Below, piece after piece: positions 11,372 to 22,465 of a DNA stretch of 64,000 bases. Each line of letters opens with the position of its first letter. Position 1 is the first letter of the stretch. A program made the position numbers and the translations under genes. Source of the DNA: Drosophila persimilis (Eukaryota > Arthropoda > Insecta > Diptera > Drosophilidae); assembly GCF_003286085.1 (NCBI RefSeq), contig NW_020825541.1:82565-146564 (forward strand). Direction: 5' to 3'. The notes beneath the pieces are model-generated. The model worked only from the letters and a program-made list of their open reading frames with translations, had not been told where the DNA came from and did not search any database.

Positions 11372-11691
11372 CTTTTGTTCAATGTCAGTTGCTAACAGTG
11401 CAACTTCAGAAGATTTTGTGGATTCACCTACGACGACCCAGCCTAACAGAGACTTTTGAAGCCTTGGCAGGTGTGCTCATAGTTTTATTTTCCCTGCTAC
11501 AATTAGCTTGAAAAACAATGTGACTCCAACTAGCATGTCAATATCACCCGGACTAAAATGTAGGGTCAGCCAGCGTAACTCCCTTGGTTGGAACCCACTC
11601 CGGACAAATTCCTGAGCATGTTGGGTTATACTGAGTTATTTCCTTCAGCACACAGAAGTCCTCGGTAGTCATATATCTCGTGACTCTAGAT

Positions 11692-12815
11692 TTAAAAGTC
11701 GCTTGCACCTCTTGAGACTATCCTAGTCGTCAGAAAATTTAATTGACTACCGGAATCTAACAAGAACCTGCAATTGCGATATCCTCCGTCTATAGCTTTG
11801 ATTTGAACTACAGCGGTCGCAAGAAAGTTGGTGGATGATCTAGACAATAGGGAGCAAATCCTGCAAATCCTACATCGCGGACCATTACAGTATAGTACAG
11901 TTGTATGTCGCTTGCTAAAACAAATCAGGCACAGCGAATGCTTCTTCACCTCATAGTAACTTTGTACTAGTAATAGTTCTTTAAACCTTTGACACCCTTT
12001 CACTCCATGGGTCCCAGGACATTGCTGCCTATTGTTGCAGCTAAGGTCGCAATTGATTCTGGCAATCCCACTCAGCTTCCCACCTATCCATTGTATCTTC
12101 ATCAAGCTTTGTACGAATAAGATAGAAAATTACTGCATCCAGAATCTCGTTATCGTCGCTTAACGACTTGAGTGCTACTAATTGTGAATTTACATTGTCT
12201 ACCAGCACTCTCAGTCCCTCTGAGTCGAGTCTTTTTAGCCGCCTTAAGTTGAATAGCTCCTGTACATGTGATTGCAGAATAATTGCCTTATTTTCATAGC
12301 GATCATTCAATAATCGTAGTGCCTTGCGATAATTAGGCCCTGGTCATACCAACCCCTCAATCTCACTTAACGGTCCAGCTCCTAACGATGATCTCAAATG
12401 AATAAATTTTGGACAACTCATCCAATTCAGGGTCTGATTCTATTAGAGTAGCAAAGGTGTTGTACCAGCTGATCCATTCCGAAAACTTTCCAGCGAACTC
12501 AGGCAGCTTTAGCTTGGGAAGTCTCGATGAACGAGACACCTGTGTGCTATGTAGAAGAGCACCTACATTGGACTGCCGCCGTCCCCTATTTCCAAGACAG
12601 CTTAGTAACTTGGCCTTTAATTCGCAATAAACCTCCTCAACTTCATAGCGGCTTTCATATTCGCTGGCGTCCTCGCTATCGTGTTTAATTTTAGCCTGAA
12701 TGTTGCAGAACTGATTAAAGTTTGTTTCAATTAGATTTAACCTGGCTTCCAGCTCCGCAGACGTCATGGAGTCGCTATCTTTTATATAGATAGCCTTTCT
12801 AGGTTCCATTTGCAC
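11692..12815 (-). pseudogene. BEL family 1 gag-protease remnant, copy 2
   Basis: Gag N-terminus at 12363-12815, gag middle at 12041-12310, and knuckle plus protease (LLDSGSQLNFLT) at 11692-12105. It differs from copy 1 by two substitutions that change residues: Arg to Ser in the knuckle region and His to Tyr in gag. Confidence 0.85.
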
Positions 12816-13003
12816 TGACTCTTTACACCGGTGTTACCATTGAAAATTTAACAATGAAAAATACTCAGTATTGGCATGAGTAAGTAACACGGTACCAAGT
12901 TTAGCCACTCTATTCAATAATCGGCTAACTTTAAATTCTCACTACACTGCCCAAATCAATAACTGATCAACAATTGACCACTGTGCGCCACTGTACCAAA
13001 ATG

Positions 13004-13327
13004 TGTACGTGCGCCCCAACGAAAAGGGGAGCAAAGAAGAAACGACTACAAAGTTATATCAATGTCAAGTAGCAATTACTGTTCTTTAGGTGCCGGCTTG
13101 TAAATGCATATATATGTAAGTATGTATGTGCCTTTCTTCAACGTATAGTAGTGCACGCCATAGGCTGTATGTGTGTATGCAGATACCTCAAGCTAACTGT
13201 AATTGTAATCTGCTTTCTACACGATACCCCGCTTACAGAACAATTAAAGCGCAGAAGTCTCAAAGCCGCGACCACTTGACACTAAAACAATTGTATCGTT
13301 TTGAGATTATTCACACACATGCCTACA
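13004..13327 (-). repeat. Putative 5' LTR of BEL family 1, copy 2
   Basis: Duplicate of 4772-5095, with one C-to-G difference near its start. Confidence 0.45.
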
Positions 13328-13396
13328 AGAAATATTAGATGCTCAAAGCAGTTCACACTCTAAATTCGATACCGAAGCCGCTATCGCTCTGGCCGT

Positions 13397-13806
13397 CAGA
13401 AAGTTTTAGACTCTGGGATATCGGTGGTGCAGAAAGATGACGGCGTGGGTAAGAGTAAATTCGACGAAGATTTCGTCGATTTTTATGAGTGCGCTGGGTT
13501 CGGACCGTAGTATCCTTCGTAGGTAGGAACAAACACGAGCTGTACGACTCGTACAAGAGGCGCATCGAAAAGCTCATGCAGATCCGCAAGCCACTGGACG
13601 TACCGCAAAGGGCCCTGGAACTGCTATCTGGTGCGGATAAAGTAAAGTTCTGCATGTTCAGGAGCACCTTCAAGAAATTCAACGTACTCCAATCCCAGCT
13701 TTGGCCGAATGGGCACCTGAAGCGGCTTTTGGGCCACTTCGAAATGCCCCAGGAGCGGATTCTCTACTGCCTAAAAATAAAATTATTTTGTTTATAGAAA
13801 AAAACT
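13397..13806 (+). pseudogene. TAF5-like fragment, cassette copy A'
   Basis: Identical in layout to the fragment at 5165-5574, including the roughly 185-190-bp internal deletion near 13507. The TAF5-like region with YDSYKRRIEKL and GADKVKFCMFR is retained. It has no start context and no WD40 part. Confidence 0.5.
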
Positions 13807-13888
13807 TGGAAATACGGATATTCCAGTCTATAAACTCGACTTCCAGGACCAACACGTGTGAATTTAAAGTAATTTTCTTTGGTTCTTT

Positions 13889-14135
13889 TTAGCCAAATTT
13901 CGTGAGGATCATCATCTTGGACTTTGACTTGTTGGATTTGCGGGATTCGCGAGACTTGCAGGGCTTTGAGCATCTTTTCTTGGACCTCCTGCTTTTGCGC
14001 TTTTTGCAAGCCGACTTCTTGCGTCTGCGCTTTCCACAACTCGCCTTCTTGGGCTTACTCTTAGCACGGTGGGTTCGCTTTTACGTGTCCAGAAACATTC
14101 CTCCTCGTCCAGGGAGGAGGCAGTCGACACTATTG
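13889..14135 (-). pseudogene. Protamine-like gene remnant, cassette copy A'
   Basis: Same one-base deletion as copy A, between the SLDEEECFWTRK N-terminus and the basic Cys-rich C-terminus. The stop codon is at 13889. It lies convergent with the TAF5-like fragment, about 80 bp apart. Confidence 0.5.
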
Positions 14136-14218
14136 CAGGAGCTGTTGGCTGGCTATGGCATCATGTTCAGTGCAGAGCAAGCTGCTGCTGTTGCCTTGCT
14201 TAATGGGCCCTATGGATA

Positions 14219-14422
14219 TTGCAGGTCGATAGTCAGGCTGTAGGGAGCAAAAGGGAATTGCTGCACTCATTAGTGGATTTAAATGCGCAAAGGACTCAAC
14301 CCACGGTACCGAGTTCTGTGGCCTGGGGACATCGCTCGCCAACGCTGCGCTGCGACTTGTACCGCCCTCTGTCCGTGGTATATGGATCCAAACCGGCGCT
14401 TGCAGTCCCGCAGGTAATTTAA
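14219..14422 (+). other. Possible exon of an unrecognised gene, with donor splice site
   Basis: A frame without ATG runs on the plus strand through KRELLHSLVDLNAQ and then LRCDLYRPLSVVYGS. It ends at CAG|GTAATT near 14416, which looks like a splice donor. The homologous segment at 27540-27735 keeps the donor but has a TAA in the same frame. Replacement changes outnumber silent ones between the two copies. The minus strand is also open here, so the coding strand is uncertain. Function unknown. Confidence 0.3.
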
Positions 14423-14521
14423 ATATGCGGTAAAAGAGCTCATCTTACAAATTTTTCATAAAAACAAAGAATAATTGGGAAAAATTTGGAAAAATGGCAA
14501 TAAAAATACTAGTACTAATTA
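14423..14521. other. AT-rich intron-like cassette sequence up to the BEL insertion
   Basis: Starts with GTAATTTAAATAT, as at 27734. It ends with an AATACTAGTACTAATTA block that recurs at 25940-25970, immediately outside a different BEL LTR. No coding signal. Confidence 0.4.
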
Positions 14522-14726
14522 TGTTTGAGATGCCAAGCTTTTTTGGCACCTATGTGTTTCAAAAATGAAAAGAGATTTTAGGTTAAACTTTATAATTCGT
14601 ATTTAATCTTGGTGGCATAGCGGAAGCCGATTGCATGCTATTGCCAGATAAAATTTATGCGAGATCGATATGCAACCAATGCGCAGAGGGGTTAGCATAG
14701 AACTAAACTATAGACGACGGCGTTAG
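14522..14726 (-). repeat. 3' LTR segment of BEL family 2
   Basis: Matches 20022-20192 from TGTTTGAGATGCC to the CTATAGACGACG block. It may extend further right to about 14860, but there is no counterpart to compare because the right LTR is cut. Confidence 0.75.
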
Positions 14727-14890
14727 ATCAAAGTGATTGCCGAAGTGGCGGCAGCAGATCAAAGATGTTGCCGAAGTGGCGGCGGCAGAGAGCCCCTTTA
14801 GCGGGAGAGCGCAGCAGCTCTGCAGAAAGTCAACGTTTTACAACATAGGCGGCTCTCTCTGCTCATATAATAATAATGTTAAAGTTACGG
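14727..14890. other. 3' untranslated region of BEL family 2
   Basis: Contains two imperfect copies of a roughly 34-bp unit with GCCGAAGTGGCGGC near 14738 and 14770. No coding sequence. Confidence 0.5.
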
Positions 14891-16326
14891 TTATTCTTCA
14901 GCGGCTGGCCCGAACATACTCCCCCCGTTGGGAGCTAGTCTCTCAACAGATTCCTTAAGGGGCAGCAAACATAGCTGAGTGACGGCCCTCCTGATGTTTC
15001 CTGAGGATGTCTTCAGGTCAGCGACGCGACACACTCCGTCCTTGCCCATAACGACATCGACCACTCTAGCCAGTGGCCAACGCATTTGAGGAAGATTTTC
15101 ATCCTTCACCAGAACGAGAACGTTCTTGCAGATGTTTTGCACACGCCACTTCGCGCGCTCTTACAAAAGAGTGAGATACTCTTCCCGCCAACGGCTCCAA
15201 AATATTTGTTGTAGTTGGGTGACCCGCTGCCAGCCATCCAGACGATTGTACTTCAGCATAGTTAGGTCAGGCTCGAGGATTTGCTCATGGGGGCCGCCTA
15301 AAAGCAGATGAGCAGGAGTCAAAACGTCTAAATCATCAGGATTTTCTGAAAGCGAGAGCAAAGGGCGAGAGTTAACAATTGCAGTGATCTGACAGATCAG
15401 AGTGCGCAGCTCGTCGAAGCTAAGCACAGATGGTCCAACTGAGCGGTACAGGTGATATTTTGCGGTCTTCACGGCCGCTTCCCACAACCCGCCAAAATGC
15501 GGAGAGCGAGCTCCATGTGTATAGCCTTAGAAGTGAAGCAGATGAATATGCTAATGTAGCACTTGATCGGAGGCCTTGATGAGTTCAACCATGCGGGGCC
15601 TAGTCCTGAAGCATCTCACACATCTGCTGACAACCCTTGACACTGCTTTAACACCTCCAATGGGCCAATATTCCAGCCGAATTTTGGATATGTTCCCACA
15701 TCTTCATGATAATATCTTATCAGCGCAAAGGTAATGGAATGTCCCTTTGGCAGAATGAGCGGGTGCTGAGCGTCAAATCCTAGCGATGAGTTGCCAAGAC
15801 GACCTCCAACTCTAAGCAGTCCAGAATGATCGATGAACGGGTTGAGCGAACTAATAGAACTGGATTTCATGACTTGACCATTGCACCGAATCTCCTTTAT
15901 GTCCATCCACAAATTTGCCAGCTGAATGTGTCGAATTAGAAGATGCGTTCCTTGCCGAATATCAGAAACGGTGAGTCCTGGATGCCTAAGACGATGTATA
16001 AATTTATGCATGTAGGCGAATGTGCGCTGCATGCGAAAGAATGAATTCGCAAATTTGCATCCGGACGTGAGATCGGCATGTGGAGACGTGATTAGCAATC
16101 CTCTCTTGCGAAGCTCCAAAGTTGCTATGTTTTTAGTAGGAGATACAGGCCACCTATCCTTGGAGCCTAGCAAAAAGGATGGGCCGTGAAACCATAGCTC
16201 TGACTGGATAAGATGGTTGGGAAGCGAGCCTCTCGAGAGAATATCAGCAGGATTTAAAGATGTGGGAACATAGCGCCATTCCATGGCTGCCGTCAACTCC
16301 TGAATTGATGCCACTCGATTTTCCAC
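14891..16326 (-). pseudogene. BEL family 2 integrase remnant
   Basis: C-terminal BEL integrase domain at 14891-15142, with WPLARVVDVVMGKDGVCRVA. Integrase core end at 15161-15487 (IVNSRPLLSL, LTPAHLLLGG). RNase H end and pre-integrase region at 15616-16326 (YVPTSLNPADILSRG, LRVGGRLGNSSLGFD). The catalytic DDE centre between 15487 and 15616 is lost or deleted. Only about 130 bp lies where several hundred are expected. Confidence 0.85.
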
Positions 16327-16354
16327 GAAAACTTGAAATTTAGCTGGCTCGTCC

Positions 16355-17877
16355 CTAATCCAAGATAATGGTGTTGACGAATCCGACCAGCAATAGAAAG
16401 ATTCCCATGTCCTTTACATTCTGCATGATTTTCGCAAGCAAATAGGCTCCACTTAATTCCAGCTTAGGAATCAATATAGTCTTTAGCGGCGCCACTCGCG
16501 ACTTTGAGCACAAAACGTGGCTCGAAGACTGGGCTTCCCTGGACACGACATACACGCAATCGCCATATGCTTCTAAGCTGGCATCACAGAATCCGTGAAC
16601 TTCTGCAGCCATACTAGAACGAAGAACCAAGCGAGGAAATGAGATCCGAGAAATGCTTGCCAAACTATTTCTCAAGTCCATCCAAGTTGAATGCAACGCT
16701 GAGGGTAGGCTTTCATCCCAATCCAAATTTTCTCTCCAAAGCTGCTGAAGGAAGATTTTGCACCTGACAATGACTGGATTTATATATCCAAGAGGGTCGT
16801 AGAACCGCGCAATCGTAGATAAAACCGACCGCTTTGATGGCTTTGAGTTTGTGTCCAGTGCGGACAAGGCAAAAAGCAGCTGATCCGAAGCAGGGTCCCA
16901 CTCTAAGCCGAGAGTTTTGGCTAAGTCGCTTCCATCATTAAACTTTAGGAACTTCTCTATGTCATCTTCAGGGGTTCCCTCAATTACTTCCTGGTGACTG
17001 GAGCACCATTTCCTAAGTCTAAAATTACCACGGGACAGTAAAGCTGATGTTTGGTGCATCTTGTCCATGACCTGTGCGACCGAATTACCGCCCGAAATAA
17101 GGTCATCCACGTAAAACTCCTGCCGCAGAGCAGCTGAGCCAAGAGGGTAGGATTCAGCCTCGACGATGGCCAGCTGGTGCATTGCGCGGACCGCTAAAAA
17201 TGATGCAGCCCTCGTCCCGTATGTGACGGTGTCTAATGTGTAGACTTGAACCTCGGATACAAATTGTCGGGTGGAGACACTCGTACGCAGCGGTACATTT
17301 TACAAATGTCCCCAGTGAGAGCGACTGGATATGTTCGAAAGCGAATCAATATGTTAAACAATGCAGGCTGAATAACAGGGCCTGTCATCATCACATCATT
17401 TAGAGAATATCCAGTTGATGTAGCTGCGGATCCATCGAAAACGACACGGAGTTTTGTCGTCGTACTATCCTCCTTTAGGACACAGTGATGAGGCAAGAAA
17501 TATTTGCAGAGGCTACGGGAATCAGGGTTGACTTGGTGCATATGATGCAAATCAATATACTCCCTCATAAAGGCGGAATACCGCTCCTTGAGTGTAGGAT
17601 TACGCTCCAGTTTTCGCTCCAGACTGATGAACCGTCGATAAGCCTGAGCATAAGATTCTCCTAAACGATCAGTATTGTTATTTAGCGGCAGACGAACTGC
17701 ATACTCCCCGGATGGCAACCGTGAAAGGTGGCTTACGAAATGTGCTTCACAATCGTCTTCTTCTTGGGTATTCAACCCAGCCTCCACACAATTCTCGACT
17801 TCCCAAAACATACGAAGAGTTTTATCCAACCTTGCTTCCATCTCAGCTATCGAATCTGGACAATTCTGCGTGGCCAA
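16355..17877 (-). pseudogene. BEL family 2 reverse transcriptase/RNase H remnant
   Basis: The N-terminal part of RT is at 17233-17877 (KLRVVFDGSAATSTG, ALTGDICKMYRC). The frame then shifts, and the C-terminal part follows at 16355-17182 with an intact FYVDD catalytic box, DPLGYINPV, and RNase H start VHGFCDASLEAYG. One frameshift near 17230 and another near 16350 separate the pieces. Confidence 0.87.
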
Positions 17878-19740
17878 AAGCGCCGAGCTTGATACCTTCT
17901 GTCCACCACCAGATACGATCCACCCAAGCCGGGTCTTCTGCAGAAGAGGCAGTCCATCGTTTGATTTGTTTGATTTGGTTTGATTTGGCCTACGCAGAGG
18001 AGATCATAAAAGACGCTCGCACCAATGATGAGATCAACCCGTTGAGGATTGAAAAATGCACGATCAGCGAGCTCAATGTTAGATGGAATACGCCAATCGG
18101 ATACATTTACTGTCATACTTGGTTGAGAATCGGTAATCGTGGGGGCGATGAGAGCAGTAAGCGTAGTTGTGTAAGCAGAGGTGCGAGAATGCATACAAAT
18201 GCTTATGGTGGATCCCTCAGTAGAAACGCTGGTATCGCCCAGCCCAGACACCAGTGCAGACGATTGAGTTCTCCTAAGCTGAAGCTGCTGGGCGAACCTG
18301 GATGTGACGAGATGCAGCTGCGATCCTGAATCTAAGATGGCACGACAAGGAACTAAAACGCCAGACCGATTCTTCACGAGAACCACGGCTGTAGCCAGAA
18401 GCACAACATCAGAGTGAAGACCTTGGGCAGCAAGAGAGGTAGACGAAGGTAGAGACGAGCTGCTAGCAAAATTTTGAGCAACGGAAAGAGTGTCCGGTTG
18501 AACGGCCAGATCGGGAGGAGTAATACCTGGGCAGCTTCGTGTTGTGGGCTGTATACTATCGAAGTGCAACAAACTATGATGCCTACCGCCGCATACTCGA
18601 CATTTTCCATTATTGCATGCGCGGGTCCGGTGCCCCGGTTTTAGGCAATTGAATATCTTGCACGAGTATATTCCATGGCCCGCTGAGTGGCAAAAGACGC
18701 ATACAGACGGGTCGGCGGAAGAGTTGGAAGCTAAAAACGTTTTCTTAACCTGCGTATAGGAATGGTTTTTTCCCACCTGATCGCTACTAGCGTGTGTCGC
18801 TGTAGCATATTCCAATCGCTCCATTTTCTGGCAGCGTTGCTGCAAGAATTCGAAGAATTCCTCTGCGGTAGGTATAGCATCCGACGATGTGTGCTCCTCC
18901 CATTTGGTTTGCGTCTTCGAATCCAACTTCTGCCGCAGCATGTTGATGACCATGAATCCTGAAATCTCCTCCTGAAGCTCCTCAGTTCCCAATGTCTGCA
19001 ACGCTCGCATGTGTAAATTGACTGCATCCGAAAACTCCCGAAGCCTTTTAGCAAGATGCGAGTCTACCCTCTTTAGCCCAAGAATCTTTTTGATGTGTGC
19101 CTGGAAAACAAGTCTATTGTTATTAAAGCGTTTATTAAGTATATCCAGAGCCGCACGATAATTGGCACTGGAGAGCTCCAACGATCGAACCGAATCCAAA
19201 GCCGCATCAGCGAGGCAACAGCGAGGAATTTCTCGATGTCACTGAGATCCGCATCCGCTTCAATCACCGATTTGAACATTGCCATAAAATCCGAGAACTC
19301 GACGTATCCACCAGAAAACTTAGGCACCTTCAGCTCAGGAAGTCGCTGCTTGTGAGCCATGATGATGGTACTATGTCCGGAATGGCTTGGCAGAGTCGTA
19401 GAATGGGCAGCGGCGTGTGACTGGCTTACTTCAACAGCGGCCAGCAACTCAGCTTTCAACGATATGAAAAGAGTATCGAAGATTTCGCGCAGCTCACTCC
19501 CAATCTCGTTTTGATCGAGAGCCTCCAATTAATTATGGGCCTTATTGAATTCCTCTCGAATTTCTGCCAACGTATCAAGGCGCACCTCGACTTCCGCGGC
19601 GGTCAGCTTATCGATTTTATTCCCCGCGAAGGATTTGCCAAGCCTGTGCAAGCCTGACTTTTACGCTTATACAGACTCAGTCTGGAATCAGCAACCACAA
19701 TATTTACGCCCGCGCCTGTATTCGGATCGTTGTCCATGTT
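17847..19740 (-). pseudogene. BEL family 2 gag-protease remnant
   Basis: A 450-residue frame (17847-19199) holds the gag middle, the Cys/His knuckles (CVFCHSAGHGIYSC, then CRVCGGRHHSLLHF) and the aspartic protease CRAILDSGSQLHLV. The gag N-terminal part, with the LPELKVPKFSGGYVEF motif, is at 19073-19528. The probable start Met is at about 19737. Frameshifts near 19190 and 19530 break the protein. Confidence 0.86.
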
Positions 19741-20002
19741 AACCGTTGTGCAATTCGACACAACAACGGAAAATGAAATACCGCTTAAGCGACGATATAT
19801 AGACGCGAGAGCGAGAATGCAAGACACGAAAAGTCAAGAACAGCGGCTGCAGCTGCGCAGAGAATGAGAGATTCGACGCTTAAAGTACCGGAATTTGTCT
19901 ATAAATATTCCAGCCGCACTCTCACTGAATTTGCACTGTTTTTCAACGTGCACCCAAATGTATTTGTTGGTAGTTAAACGCGATTAAGCAATGGTTTTAT
20001 AT

Positions 20003-20020
20003 CACGTCGGGGGGTCACCA
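20003..20020 (-). other. Primer-binding site of BEL family 2
   Basis: On the minus strand TGGTGACCCCCCGACGTGAT follows the right LTR directly. The same motif with one C fewer sits beside the BEL family 3 LTR at 30541-30558. It would pair with the 3' end of a tRNA whose acceptor end reads GGGGTCACCA. I did not determine which tRNA this is. Confidence 0.7.
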
Positions 20021-20021
20021 A

Positions 20022-20192
20022 CGTTTGAGATGCCAAGCTTTTTGGCACCTATGTGTTTCAAAAATGAAAAGAGATTTTGGGTTAAACTTTATAGTTCGTA
20101 TTTAATCTTGGTGGCTTAGCGGAAGCCGATTGCGAGATCGATATGCAACCAATGCGCAGAGGGGTTAGCATAGAACTAAACTATAGACGACG
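20022..20192 (-). repeat. 5' LTR segment of BEL family 2 (truncated)
   Basis: Direct repeat of 14522-14726, carrying CGTTTGAG where the other has TGTTTGAG. Similarity stops at the CTATAGACGACG block, where cassette DNA begins. Confidence 0.75.
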
Positions 20193-20202
20193 TGAGAGAC
20201 TC

Positions 20203-20442
20203 CTACGATTGAGTTTCTTGTGTGTTTGTAATTCTATTTTTTGTTTGAAAATTTACATTGGGGCCACGTGCGCCATGCCGTGCTTCCATTAGTTCCGAAA
20301 TCTTTCGCGTTGTTGTGCCAATGGCGACGCCATCGGATGCGACGATGCCCAGAGATGTGTGGCCTTTGGATACCGCTTTCAACGCATACGACGATTGCCG
20401 TATAACCATAAACGCTTGCGAAAACTTCAACTGTTCAACCAT
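20203..20442 (-). pseudogene. Proteasome alpha-subunit-like fragment, cassette copy C
   Basis: From ATG at 20442, 79 residues. KFSQAFMVIRQSSYALKAV and then HTSLGIVASDGVAIGTT fit the alpha-subunit N-terminal signature better than copy B (YALKAV and LGI retained). An acceptor-like TTTTTTCAG precedes the ATG on the minus strand. After about residue 58 the protein diverges into unrelated sequence and stops, so most of the subunit is missing. It lies head to head with the TAF5-like copy C, as in copy B. Confidence 0.5.
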
Positions 20443-20451
20443 TTCTGAAAA

Positions 20452-20689
20452 AAGTAGACATAAAAGTTAAAGTGAAACGAAAGTCGGCATCCAGGTCGTG
20501 GAAGTTGGGGTCAACGGGACGCATCGGTACGCCATACAAATTGCGTTCCAAGTCCTACTCGGAGGCACCTAAATTGTCACTCATTTTACTTATTTTTCAG
20601 TTAAAACCCAATGAAGCTATGATTTTGCTAATCTTATCGATGTTTAAATCGTTTCCACATCGCATCGTGTCGATGTATTTGCGAGTAAT
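20452..20689 (+). pseudogene. TAF5-like 5' segment, cassette copy C
   Basis: Carries the basic segment (SRSWKLGSTGRIGTPYKLRS) and the acceptor-like TTTTTCAG before LKPNE, matching copy B up to there. It then diverges and is interrupted at 20690 by a Helitron. The opposite strand is also open over the basic segment (YGVPMRPVDPNFHDLDADF), so which strand encodes protein in this exon is not settled. Confidence 0.35.
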
Positions 20690-21623
20690 TATACCCGATA
20701 CTCAAAATGAGTATTGGGGTATATTAGATTTGTGGTAAAAGTGGATGTGTGTAACGTCCAGAAGGAATCGTTTCAGACCCCATAAAGTATATATGTTCTT
20801 GATCAGCATCAATAGCCGAGTCGATTGAGCCATGTCTGCCTGTCCGTCCCTATCATCGCCTAGTGCTCAAAGACTATAAGAGCTAGAGCAACGACATTAT
20901 ACATCCGGACTTCTTTGATATGTCACTGCTACAGAAATATTTCACCGCCCACTTCCGCCCCCACAAAAGGCGAAAATCTGTGACATCCACAATTTCGACG
21001 ATACGAGAAAACTAAAAGTGCAGAATCGTGGAGGTCATTTATATCTTCTAGAGTGCAAAATCTGAACCAGATCGTATAATTTTTATAGCCAGAATCAAGA
21101 AAACAATTTTATTTTTTCTCGCTGTGTCTCTCTCTAACACACAGGTTTCATGGTCGGTTTTGCCAATTGCAAAATATGAGTTCAAGGATCTCAGAACCTA
21201 TAAAAGCCAGAGCAACCAAATTTGGTATCCACACTCCTGTGATATCGGACCTTGACTGTTTTGTGTCAAAATTTCGCCACACCCCCTACCACCCCCGCAA
21301 AGGACGAATATCTGGGGCATCCACAATATTGCAGATTCGAGAAAACTAAAAACGCACAATCATAGAGAATGACAATATCTATCCGGTTGCTGAATCTGAT
21401 TCAGTTCGGATCATTTTTGTAACCAAAAGCAGCAAATCAATTTGCAGTGGCTACGCAGCGCCCGACGTCACGCTCAGACTGATTTTCTGTCTCTCTCGCA
21501 CGCACTCTTTGCCGTGTCGTTCAATATTAGCGGCGTTTGCCAGAGGAGAGCCCTACTGACTAAGTTTCGGGTATAAATGTAGAGTTGCGGTGTCCGCAGC
21601 AACTCACAACGTTCCCCTTCGTT
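20690..21623 (+). mobile_element. DINE-1/mini-me-like Helitron, copy a
   Basis: Begins TATACCCGATACTCAAAATG and ends ...CAACGTTCCCCTTCGTT after a GTTGCGG/CCGCAGCAAC hairpin. It contains the GTCTGCCTGTCCGTCC microsatellite seed, very short in this copy, and repeats of a CCGCCCCCACAAAGG block. It splits the TAF5-like copy C and is more diverged than copies b-d, so it is older. Confidence 0.8.
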
Positions 21624-21723
21624 TTAATATTAAGTATACATACATACTTCAACTTTGGCGTATTATTGGACTACCACTTCGAAATAATTCGACCGAGTAT
21701 AAATTTTGATTTCGGGCAAAAAA

Positions 21724-22117
21724 ATGGGAGTAGATAAAACCGATGGGGACATGCAATAAATGTCTCGCTGCCAATAAATTACCACGCAGAAGCCGACACA
21801 GAAGTGGATGCAGGAAAAAGAGCACGTGTCGGGTGTTTTAGACTCTGGGATATCAGAGGTGCAGAAAGATGACGGCGTGGGTAAGCGTAAATTCGACGAA
21901 GATTTCGTCGATTTTTATGAATGCGCTGGACTCGGACTGGGTTCTGCATGTTCAGGAGCAACTTCGACCAATTCAAGGTACTCCAATCCCAACTTTGGCT
22001 GAGTGGGCACCTAAAGCGTCTTTTGATCCACTTCGAAATCCTAACTTACGCTGATGACAAGATGCCCCAGGAGCGGTTTCTGTGCTGCCTAAAAATAATA
22101 TTATTTTGTTTATAGAA
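21724..22117 (+). pseudogene. TAF5-like fragment, cassette copy C (main part)
   Basis: From ATG at 21808: KEHVSGVLDSGISEVQKDDG, then DEDFVDFYECAGLG. About 330 bp are missing near 21937, compared with the copy at 26.5 kb. The sequence resumes at FCMFRSNFDQFKVLQSQLW in another frame and continues in that frame to LKIILFCL and a stop at 22117. This copy preserves the original end of the TAF5-like segment but has lost its core. Confidence 0.5.
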
Positions 22118-22209
22118 AAAAACGAGGAAATACGGATATTCTAGTCTATAACTCTCAACTTCGAGGACCAACACGTGTGAATTTACAGTAATTTTCTTTG
22201 GTTCTTTTT

Positions 22210-22447
22210 AGTCAAATTGCGTGAGGATCATCATTAGTCTTCTTGCACATTGGCTTGTTGGATTTGCGAGATTTACGAGACTTGCGGAGTGGCTTTGAGC
22301 AGCTTTTCTTGGACCTCCTGCTTTTGCGCTTTTTGCAAGCCGACTTCTAGTGTCTGCGCTTTCCACAACTCGCCTTCTTGGGCTTACTCTTAGCACAGGT
22401 GGGCTCTCTTTTACGCGTCCAGAAACATTCCTCCTCCTCCAGGGAGA
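22210..22447 (-). pseudogene. Protamine-like gene remnant, cassette copy C
   Basis: The N-terminal part SLEEEECFWTRKREPTCAKS joins in frame to KPKKASCGKRR, proving that the two parts belong to one protein. A CAC TAG then replaces the CGC AAG seen in other copies near 22349 and truncates the protein. The downstream basic region also carries small indels. Upstream of 22447 the sequence differs from the other cassette copies. Confidence 0.5.
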
Positions 22448-22465
22448 AATCATGAGGTTTTTTCC

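Larger units (their letters stand above)
8379..13327 (-). mobile_element. BEL/Pao family 1, copy 2, decayed
   Basis: This is the duplicate of 147-5095 at an offset of 8,232 bp, with the same domain order and the same frame breaks. It is not an independent insertion. It was copied as part of the segmental duplication. Confidence 0.9.
8233..14272. repeat. Second, partial unit of the 8,232-bp tandem duplication
   Basis: This is a near-identical copy of positions 1-6040. Similarity stops at 14272. There the first copy switches to a hAT element (after CATTAGTG at about 6044), while this copy continues with sequence that also follows the protamine-like gene in the cassette at 27.6 kb. This copy therefore keeps the older arrangement and the first copy has the hAT-linked rearrangement. 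Confidence 0.95.
14522..20192 (-). mobile_element. BEL/Pao LTR retrotransposon, family 2
   Basis: Direct repeats at 14522-14722 and 20022-20192 flank a minus-strand gag-protease-RT-RNase H-integrase unit in the BEL order. The primer-binding site lies next to the right LTR. The two LTR segments differ by several substitutions and a roughly 20-bp indel. The right LTR is truncated against cassette DNA at 20192, so this insertion is old and rearranged. Coding regions are broken by a handful of frameshifts. Confidence 0.88.
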
